Shown: piece after piece, positions 34,881 through 41,787 of the stretch
How the letters are laid out: every line of letters begins with the position of its first letter
Position numbering within the stretch: position 1 is the stretch's first letter
Assembly (NCBI GenBank): GCA_900542835.1
Contig: UQPB01000005.1
Coordinates: forward strand, 53,159 to 117,158
Direction: 5' to 3'
DNA from: an uncultured Pelosinus sp.
Lineage (GTDB): Bacteria; Bacillota; Negativicutes; Sporomusales; Acetonemataceae
DNA: 64,000 nt
Notes under the pieces: model-generated
What the model saw: only the letters and a program-made list of their open reading frames with translations
The model's database searches: none
Told to the model about the DNA's origin: nothing
Translations under genes and position numbers: made by a program

Positions 34881-35390
34881 TTACTTCGCGCTCGCCAACT
34901 GCTGCTTGATTAACGGTTTAATGCCACCGCTGGCCAGGATATTCATTACATACTCGGACATTGGCTGCGCCTGAGCGGTTGCGCCGGTCGTTTCATTGAC
35001 AACGTTACCGGTCTTAATATCGACGCTTACGCTATCGCCCTGATTCACAACCTTGCTGATCTCCGGACAAACAAGCAACGGTACGCCCAAATTGATCGCG
35101 TTGCGGTAAAAAATCCGGCCAAACGATTCGGCCAGAATGGCGCCGGCGCCGACCGCTTTCAACGTAATCGCCGCATGCTCACGGCTGGAGCCGCAGCCAA
35201 AGTTTGTCGCGGCGACAATAATATCTCCTTTTTGAAATGCTTTGACAAAGCTGGAATCCACACCCTCCATCGCGTGCTTCGCGACATCCTCGACGTCGGT
35301 TAACTCGACAAACCGTCCCGGATAAATTTGGTCAGTGTCGATATTTTCGCCAAATACAAAGGTCTTGCCTCTAACAGCTGTTTTCATCAT
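34881..35390 (-). CDS. LeuD-like small subunit of an aconitase-superfamily hydro-lyase
   Basis: A 169-residue swivel-domain subunit. GENIDTDQIYPGRF, ATNFGCGSSREHAAITLKAVG and RIFYRNAINLGVPLLV are diagnostic for isopropylmalate/homoaconitate-type small subunits. ATG 35390 has AAGGAG six bases upstream. It follows the large subunit by 10 bp. There are no leuA or leuB genes in the operon; instead a DASS transporter is upstream and a sigma-54 activator divergent, so a catabolic hydro-lyase (for example of citraconate, methylmalate or dimethylmaleate type) is more likely than leucine synthesis. Substrate not determined. Confidence 0.85.
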   Translation of the reverse strand: MMKTAVRGKTFVFGENIDTDQIYPGRFVELTDVEDVAKHAMEGVDSSFVKAFQKGDIIVAATNFGCGSSREHAAITLKAVGAGAILAESFGRIFYRNAINLGVPLLVCPEISKVVNQGDSVSVDIKTGNVVNETTGATAQAQPMSEYVMNILASGGIKPLIKQQLASAK

Positions 35391-35400
35391 GTCACACTCC

Positions 35401-36654
35401 TTAGTCAAGGTATTGAGTCGGATCAACAATTTTTCCTTCCAGCGCGGCTGCCGCTACGGCAGCTGGCGAACCAAGAAAAATTTCTCCTTTAGTGTGGCCC
35501 ATGCGGCCGGGGAAATTACGGTTGGTAGAGGAAATACAAGTTTCTCCTGAAGCCAGCATTCCCTGATGCGTGCCCAGACAGGAAGCGCAACCAGGTGTAA
35601 CAAACGTTGCACCTGCTTCAATCAAAGTTCTCATATAGCCTTTTTCCATGGCTTCCAGCAGCACACCGCGGGAGGCGGGAACAACGACCAAGCGGGTACG
35701 CGGATGAATCCGCTTGCCGGCCAAAATTCTGGCCGCAATGGCCAAATCCTCCATCCGTCCGCCGGTACATGAGCCAAGGTACGCCTGATCGACCTTCCGG
35801 CCAATATATTGCGTAACCGCAGCGACATTATCCACGCTGAACGGTGCCGCGAGCTGCGGCTGCAGTTGGGATATGTCAAAGTTGTGTTCCGCCGCATACC
35901 GGTATCCCGGATCGGTAGTCATAATCTCATAGCTCCGGGTTACTTTATCTTGTAAAAAGGCCATTGTAATTTCATCCGGTTGAATGTAGGCAGTCTTTGC
36001 GCCCATTTCTGTCGTCATATTACACAGTGCCATTCGCTCCGAAATGCTCAGTTGTTTCAATGTAGAGCCGGTAAATTCAACCGCCTTATACACGGCATAG
36101 TCTGCGCCCAGTTCACCAATAGCATGGAGAATAATATCCTTCGCATAAACCCCTTTTGGCAGTTGCCCTTCAAAATTAATGCGAATGACTTCAGGCACAC
36201 GGAACCATAGTTTCCCTGTAGCTAAAATAATCGCCAAATCAGTCGCACCAACACCAGTGCCAAAGGCTCCAAACGCACCATGAGTCGTCGTATGCGAATC
36301 AGTTATCACAATCAGTTCGCCGGGATAGGCCAGTCCTTTGTCTGCGACCACTTGATGACAAACACCTTCATTAATGTCCATCAACAACTCGATCCCCTGC
36401 TCCCAGCAAAACTCACGAAATCGCTTTTGATTATCAGCTTGAACGATGGAAGAGGCAGGGGCATAGTGATCAAGAAACATGATGACCTTACTGGGATCAT
36501 GAACCTTAATACCTCCCATCTCAAAAAAGGAGCGTACTGTTTGCAGATACAGGTCATTAATGCCGGCAAGATCGACGACACAGTTCACAATTTCCCCTGT
36601 GCTCACCGACTCTTTTCCCGCCGCTTTGGCCAGTATTTTTTCAATTGCATGCAT
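35401..36654 (-). CDS. LeuC-like large subunit of an aconitase-superfamily hydro-lyase
   Basis: A 417-residue [4Fe-4S] subunit. Iron-sulfur ligands are in GSCTGGR and TPGCASCLG; substrate-binding residues lie in ITDSHTTTHGAFGAFGTGVGATDLA and SSTNRNFPGRMGH. Length fits the archaeal/clostridial two-subunit class (about 420) rather than enterobacterial LeuC (about 466). AAGGAGG precedes the ATG. It sits between a DASS transporter (39 bp gap) and the small subunit. See the small subunit for why leucine biosynthesis is doubted. Confidence 0.87.
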   Translation of the reverse strand: MHAIEKILAKAAGKESVSTGEIVNCVVDLAGINDLYLQTVRSFFEMGGIKVHDPSKVIMFLDHYAPASSIVQADNQKRFREFCWEQGIELLMDINEGVCHQVVADKGLAYPGELIVITDSHTTTHGAFGAFGTGVGATDLAIILATGKLWFRVPEVIRINFEGQLPKGVYAKDIILHAIGELGADYAVYKAVEFTGSTLKQLSISERMALCNMTTEMGAKTAYIQPDEITMAFLQDKVTRSYEIMTTDPGYRYAAEHNFDISQLQPQLAAPFSVDNVAAVTQYIGRKVDQAYLGSCTGGRMEDLAIAARILAGKRIHPRTRLVVVPASRGVLLEAMEKGYMRTLIEAGATFVTPGCASCLGTHQGMLASGETCISSTNRNFPGRMGHTKGEIFLGSPAAVAAAALEGKIVDPTQYLD

Positions 36655-36693
36655 AATAGAAAACCTCCTTAACGACGTTTAGCTTATTTGATT

Positions 36694-38094
36694 TTACCAC
36701 AGCCCCAAAACCTTCCACCAGAATGATCCGATGCCGACCCAAATAATCATATTAATAACTGAAATAACGAAACCCAGCTTCCACCAGGTTCCTTGGTCCA
36801 CATAGCCTGATCCAAAATAGATAGGAGCCGGACCTGCGGCATAATGGGTCAGCGACATACAGAGGTTTGACATAAACGCCAATGCCAGCGCGACCAGATA
36901 GGCCGGCGCCCCTGCTGCCACAGCAACTGAGGCAAACGCAGCATACATTGCCGTGATGTGGGCGGCCAGACTGGCAAAGCCGTAATGCGCATACATGTAA
37001 ATCACCAATAGGATAATGAAGGCTTGCATCCAGGGAACGCCTGCCATGCTGGCCCCCACCACTTTAGCGAACCAGGGAATAAAGCCCAGCTTTGACAAAT
37101 AGTTTGCTAAGCCAATCAGGGCCCCCATCCAGATCAGCGTATCCCAAGCCCCTTTTTCCTCCAGCACATCGTTCCAATTCAGTACCTGACTGATCATCAT
37201 AATCGAAACCGCCAGCATCGCGACAACTGTCGCATCTAGTTTGGTATATTGCGATGTGCTCCATAGCACAAGCGCGCCGACAAACACACAGGCGACAATT
37301 TTCTCTCCCAAGGTCATCCGGCCCATTCCTTCTAATTCCTTGGCAGCCAGTATCTTTGCCTCTGGCGTATGTGTAATCTCAGGCGGATAGAACTTATATA
37401 AGAAGTAAGGAACAATAATGAGTGACAGGATACCTGGCACAATAGCGGCAGTAGCCCATAAACCCCAGCTAATATTGATATTCAGCGTTTTTGCGGCCAG
37501 TTCAGCCGCCAACGGGTTGCCTGCCATCGCAGTCATGAACATCGCAGAAGTAATCGTGTTTCCCTGATACGCGGTTTGCACTAAATAAGCCCCCACTCGT
37601 CTAGCCGAGGATCCAGGCTCGGAGTTAAACGCAACCGATAGACTCTTGACGATTGGAAAAAGAATCCCACCGGCCCGGGCTGTGTTTGAAGGAGTCGCGG
37701 GGCTGATAACAAAGTCACTGATAACCAGTGTGTAGCCCAGCTTGAGTGTGCTGTCACCCATAAATCGAATCAGCATGTAAGCAATGCGTCGCCCTAACCC
37801 TGTCTTAATAAAGCCTTTGGCAAACAGAAAAGCAGAAACAATTAGCCAGATTGTGCCGTTGCTAAACCCCGACAAGGCTTCTGAAGGCTTTAACACTCCT
37901 GATAAGGCGGCAAAAGTCACACTAAGAAACGCCAGGGAACCGATTGGCAGCGGTTGTAGAATAAAGCCTAAAATCGTCGCTACAAAAATTGCCAGCAGCT
38001 TCCACGCCACGGGTTTTAACCCGTCCGGTACCGGGGAGATCCAGATAACTGCCCCAACAAGAATGACGATCAGCCCCCGAATGGATTTGCTCAA
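36694..38094 (-). CDS. DASS/SLC13-family carboxylate transporter (second)
   Basis: A 466-residue polytopic membrane protein of the DASS family. The first SNT-like signature is SPATPSNTARAGGILFPIVKSL; the second half has SLTHYAAGPAPIYFG, a T-H-Y-x-x-G substrate motif common in plant and bacterial dicarboxylate/malate carriers. The likely start is TTG 38094 with GGGGG eight bases upstream; an earlier TTG at 38103 touches the ribosome site. It is first in an operon with the LeuCD-like pair and is preceded by a -24/-12 promoter candidate. It presumably imports the hydro-lyase substrate. Confidence 0.85.
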   Translation of the reverse strand: MSKSIRGLIVILVGAVIWISPVPDGLKPVAWKLLAIFVATILGFILQPLPIGSLAFLSVTFAALSGVLKPSEALSGFSNGTIWLIVSAFLFAKGFIKTGLGRRIAYMLIRFMGDSTLKLGYTLVISDFVISPATPSNTARAGGILFPIVKSLSVAFNSEPGSSARRVGAYLVQTAYQGNTITSAMFMTAMAGNPLAAELAAKTLNINISWGLWATAAIVPGILSLIIVPYFLYKFYPPEITHTPEAKILAAKELEGMGRMTLGEKIVACVFVGALVLWSTSQYTKLDATVVAMLAVSIMMISQVLNWNDVLEEKGAWDTLIWMGALIGLANYLSKLGFIPWFAKVVGASMAGVPWMQAFIILLVIYMYAHYGFASLAAHITAMYAAFASVAVAAGAPAYLVALALAFMSNLCMSLTHYAAGPAPIYFGSGYVDQGTWWKLGFVISVINMIIWVGIGSFWWKVLGLW

Positions 38095-38134
38095 AGAATT
38101 CAACCCCCTTTATTTATACTGCTCAATCTATATT

Positions 38135-38149
38135 GCAAGAAGTATGCCC
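38135..38149 (-). promoter_or_regulatory. Candidate sigma-54 (-24/-12) promoter
   Basis: On the minus strand GGGCAT-N5-TTGC keeps the invariant GG and GC at exact -24/-12 spacing (consensus TGGCAC-N5-TTGC). It lies about 40 bp before the transporter start and faces away from a sigma-54 activator gene. Two AACGTTTCA direct repeats (38243-38251, 38362-38370) between the genes are possible upstream activator sites. Confidence 0.55.
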
Positions 38150-38394
38150 GACAATGAATTAACAGTATTTTTGCCTTATGGCCAAGACATCTAGTAACCT
38201 TGCCATCCAGACTGCGACATTTTATGTTGCATATATTTAATTAACGTTTCAATTTGTCTTATCTTTCAATATACGCGTGGCAATGCCCGCCAATCCCGTC
38301 TTGAACAAATTAGCCTTTTCCCTTGTAATCAGGCCCAAAAGTCATTATAATCCAAAGTAAAAACGTTTCATAATGTTACAAGCGGAGGCCCACC

Positions 38395-40284
38395 GTGTCA
38401 AAAATTGCCTTTATTGCTCCTGACAGCAGTATGTACGAACGCGCCCGTGAGTTGTTTCAGAAGCGGCACAAGAGCATTCTTATTGAAAACGGCCTGCTCA
38501 GCCAAGGAGTTGCTATTGCCGCCGATCTGGTCGCAAAAGGCACAGAAATCATCATCACCCGCGGCGGCACTGCCACCGCCCTGCGCAACGCAGGCCTGGC
38601 GGTGACGATTGTCGAGATACCCATCACCGGCTTTGATATTATTCGTACTGTTGAAAAAGCGAAACTGTATGGCCGCCGTATCGGCGCCGTCTCCTTCCCG
38701 GCCATTCTTCACGGTATCGACTTTCTCGGCCCTATTTTAGGCGTCGATATCCGGCTGTATCCAATTCACCGGGAGAATGAAGCGGAAAGTCAGGTGCTGC
38801 GGGCATTCCGCGAGGGCTCCGATGTTGTAATCGGCGGCTTCATTACCGGTAAAACCGCGCGCAGCCATGGCCTCGCCTATGAATTAATCGACAGCGGCGC
38901 GGAAGGAATTTTGCAAGCAGCATTGGAAGCCGAACGCATTGCCCACGCTCGCAGTCTGGAAAAGATGAAAACAAACCTGTTTCAGGCAGTCCTGAATTAT
39001 GCATACGAGGGATTTATTCTGGTTGACAAGGATTCCCGCGTTAATTATCTTAACCCGGTTGCCGAACGGATTTTACGCGTCGATAACGCTAACGTAATCG
39101 GACAAAAGATCTCGCAGCTATGGCCGGGCTTAAATCTGCAAAAAGTTATCCAAACCGCCAAAGATGATCTGGGGCAAATTCAAAACGTGGCCGAAGTGGA
39201 CATTCTCTGCAACAAAGTCCCTATCATCGTCAATGACAAGCCGGCCGGAGCTATTGTCAGCTTCCAGGACGTCACCCGGATTCAGCAGATGGAGGCGCAG
39301 GTAAGGCGGCGCATTTATGAAGCCGGCCTTACCGCCCGTTTTTGCTTCAATGACATTATCGGTACCAGCACCGCCATAAAACAGACTATAGATATGGCGA
39401 AGGCTTTTGCTTTGACGCAGTCATCGATAATGATCCTGGGGGAAACAGGAACCGGCAAAGAGGTGTTTGCCCAGAGTATCCATAATTACAGCGAACGCCG
39501 TCAGGGTCCTTTTGTCGCAGTCAATTGCGCCGCTCTCCCCAATCAGATACTGGAAAGCGAATTATTCGGCTATGAGGGCGGCGCGTTTACAGGCGCCCGT
39601 CCCAAGGGAAAACCAGGCTTGTTTGAATTGGCTCATGGCGGCACCATCTTTCTCGACGAAATCAGCGAAATGGACTATTCATTGCAAAGCAAGCTGTTGC
39701 GGGTTATACAGGAAAGAAAAGTTATGCGGCTAGGCAGCGATAGCATTATCCCTGTTGATGTCCGGGTTATAGCCGCCTCCAATCAAAACCTTAAAAGACT
39801 TGTAACGGAAAACATATTTCGTTCCGACCTCTACTATCGCATTAATGTCCTGCAGCTGCGGTTGCTGCCGCTACGCCGGCGCCAGGAGGACATCATGCCT
39901 TTAGCGCAATTTTTTCTTGCCAAACACGCCGCTATCGCTAAGCGTGTACCTAAGCTTATGCCGTCGGCGCAGGAATTGCTGTCAAGCTATCCTTGGCCGG
40001 GCAATATCCGCGAGTTGCAAAACTGTATGGAGCGGCTGCTGGCCGTATGCCGGCAGGAAGCCATTGATGCGAAAGTGATCGAATTTCTCCTGCAGGATCA
40101 GGAAGACAACCCTGAACCCCATTCGAGCAACAGCCTATTACCGGATGAAGCAGCGGAAATCCGCAAAGCGCTGGCAATCAGCCGAGGACGTTATGGCCAA
40201 GCGGCAAAACTCCTTGGCATCAGCCGTTCCACCCTCTGGCGGAAACTGAAACGTCTGCAATTGGAATCGCCGATTTCCGGATAG
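38395..40284 (+). CDS. PrpR-type sigma-54-dependent transcriptional activator
   Basis: A 629-residue enhancer-binding protein. Residues about 1-185 form a PrpR_N sensor domain (RGGTATALRNAG, VIGGFITGKTARSHGL); about 195-300 a PAS domain; about 320-560 the AAA+ domain with Walker A GETGTGKE, GAFTGA (sigma-54 contact) and GGTIFLDEISEMD; a C-terminal Fis-type HTH (about 590-625, RYGQAAKLLGISRSTLWRKL). PrpR_N domains sense methylcitrate or other small carboxylates. It is divergent from the DASS-LeuCD-like operon and very likely controls it. GTG start with GGAGG seven bases upstream. Confidence 0.93.
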   Translation: MSKIAFIAPDSSMYERARELFQKRHKSILIENGLLSQGVAIAADLVAKGTEIIITRGGTATALRNAGLAVTIVEIPITGFDIIRTVEKAKLYGRRIGAVSFPAILHGIDFLGPILGVDIRLYPIHRENEAESQVLRAFREGSDVVIGGFITGKTARSHGLAYELIDSGAEGILQAALEAERIAHARSLEKMKTNLFQAVLNYAYEGFILVDKDSRVNYLNPVAERILRVDNANVIGQKISQLWPGLNLQKVIQTAKDDLGQIQNVAEVDILCNKVPIIVNDKPAGAIVSFQDVTRIQQMEAQVRRRIYEAGLTARFCFNDIIGTSTAIKQTIDMAKAFALTQSSIMILGETGTGKEVFAQSIHNYSERRQGPFVAVNCAALPNQILESELFGYEGGAFTGARPKGKPGLFELAHGGTIFLDEISEMDYSLQSKLLRVIQERKVMRLGSDSIIPVDVRVIAASNQNLKRLVTENIFRSDLYYRINVLQLRLLPLRRRQEDIMPLAQFFLAKHAAIAKRVPKLMPSAQELLSSYPWPGNIRELQNCMERLLAVCRQEAIDAKVIEFLLQDQEDNPEPHSSNSLLPDEAAEIRKALAISRGRYGQAAKLLGISRSTLWRKLKRLQLESPISG

Positions 40285-40318
40285 TCCTTGCGTGGATGCT
40301 GAAGTAGAAATTTAAAAA

Positions 40319-40350
40319 AGCAACGTCCAAAACGGACGCTGCTTTTTTTT
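40319..40350. terminator. Bidirectional terminator between prpR-like and guanine deaminase genes
   Basis: AGCAACGTCC with GGACGCTGCT is followed by eight Ts on the plus strand; the reverse strand gives the same stem with a G-U pair and six Ts. It terminates both convergent genes. Confidence 0.85.
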
Positions 40351-40392
40351 GCATTTTAAATTCAAACTTGACTACGCACCGGCGGCAGCACC

Positions 40393-41649
40393 TCAGCCAA
40401 TCCGCCGGCCGGCTACGTATCTGGCGGTAATCTGGCCGGCCTCGCCGGTATAGAGAAAACGCTGCAGCTGCTCAGGCAGCGATAAATAGCGGGTAATCCG
40501 CGGTTCATCCTCAACAACCAGCGCATCAAACCAATACCCCGGCTCAAAGCTGCCAACTTTGCCGAAAAAGCGGCCGCCGCCCTTGGTCGCCAGATAATAA
40601 GCCTCTGCCGCCGTCAGCGGCGCAGCCGACGCGTCGGCCACCTTGACCAGCTTCGACAGCTGAATAGCCCGTACCGCAGCCTGGCGCATTGACAGCGTAT
40701 GGCCGCCGCCGACATCACTGCCAAGCCCGACCCGCAGTCCCTGGCTGAGTAGCCGCCTTAGCGGCATAATGCCACTGGCCACATTGGCATTGGAGTCAGG
40801 ACAGTGCACCAGCAGCACATTCTGCCGCCGCGTCAGCTCCACTTCCGCCTCTGTCAGATAGATGCCATGCGCCATCAGTGTCGGCGTTTGACCAAACAGG
40901 CCGCAGCGGTGATAAACCTCGGCATAGCTGGCACTGGCGAACAGCTCGCTCACCCAGCGGATTTCGCTGCGATTTTCGCTCAGGTGGGACTGCACCGGCG
41001 CCTGATAGCGCTGTGCCAGCTCTCCCAGCCCGGTCAACAGTTCTTCCGTACTGGTGGGAGCAAACCGCGGCGTGATAATCGGCTTTACCAGCGGATCGCT
41101 GCCATATCGCGCCAGCAACTGCTCCGTCTCCCGCAGTGACTGACGGGTATCTTCTCGCAGACTGTCCGGACAATTGCGGTCCATATTCACTTTGCCGACA
41201 AACGCGCCCACGCCTTTTTGCCGCAAAACAGCAAATAAAACCGCAGTAGCTTCACTGTGCACTGTCGCAAAAATGCAGGCGCGCAGCGTACCCTGCCGGA
41301 CCAGTTCGTCCGCAAACAGGCTATAGGCCTCGCGGGCATGCGCGGCATCGGCAAAGCGGCTCTCCAGTGAAAAGGTATGCTCGTTCAACCATTCAATCAG
41401 TTCTTTATCCAAACCTAACCCGCACTGATAGAACTGCGGCGCGTGAACATGCAGGTCGACAAAACCCGGTAAAATCAGTCGACGGCCATAATCCTCAACC
41501 GGCAGTCCCTGGTATTGCGCCGGCAGATCCGGATAAATATTCTCCACCACGCCGCCGGCAACGACGATGTAAGCCTGCTCATAGGCCGCAAACGCCGCGG
41601 GCGAGGGAGTAAAAACAATATTGCCCCGATAAATCGCGATATCTTTCAT
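40393..41649 (-). CDS. guaD: Guanine deaminase
   Basis: A 418-residue amidohydrolase that converts guanine to xanthine. Zinc ligands are in DLHVHAPQF, and further on in VQSHLSENRSEI, and GSDVGGGHT; the pattern PGFVDLHVHAPQFYQCGLGLD and MDRNCPD is typical of GuaD. The preferred start is ATG 41649, which begins MKDIAIYRGNIVF, but it lacks an adjacent ribosome site: AAGGAGG lies about 32 bases upstream, with a small GGCAG/CTGCC hairpin between that could bring it closer. No purine transporter is nearby. Confidence 0.88.
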   Translation of the reverse strand: MKDIAIYRGNIVFTPSPAAFAAYEQAYIVVAGGVVENIYPDLPAQYQGLPVEDYGRRLILPGFVDLHVHAPQFYQCGLGLDKELIEWLNEHTFSLESRFADAAHAREAYSLFADELVRQGTLRACIFATVHSEATAVLFAVLRQKGVGAFVGKVNMDRNCPDSLREDTRQSLRETEQLLARYGSDPLVKPIITPRFAPTSTEELLTGLGELAQRYQAPVQSHLSENRSEIRWVSELFASASYAEVYHRCGLFGQTPTLMAHGIYLTEAEVELTRRQNVLLVHCPDSNANVASGIMPLRRLLSQGLRVGLGSDVGGGHTLSMRQAAVRAIQLSKLVKVADASAAPLTAAEAYYLATKGGGRFFGKVGSFEPGYWFDALVVEDEPRITRYLSLPEQLQRFLYTGEAGQITARYVAGRRIG

Positions 41650-41743
41650 ACTATTGGCAGACAGCCGCAGCTGCCCGCGCCTCCTTCCTGCCGCTGCCGG
41701 CTTGCCATTTCCACTGTCAGGCTCGCGAGCGAGACCGGGGAGA

Positions 41744-41785
41744 AAACGGCGCAAAGCCGCTCCCTCCATTGAGAGAACGGCTTTG
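41744..41785 (-). terminator. Terminator after uvrA
   Basis: CAAAGCCG (41752-41759) pairs with CGGCTTTG (41778-41785); with G-U pairs the stem reaches 15 bp and closes on an AATG loop. Four Ts follow a few bases later on the minus strand. It lies immediately after the uvrA stop. Confidence 0.65.
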
Positions 41786-41787
41786 CG

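Noticed and set aside
34881..36654. Leucine biosynthesis leuCD
   Set aside because: No leuA or leuB; the operon has a transporter and a PrpR-type activator instead. Not excluded genome-wide.
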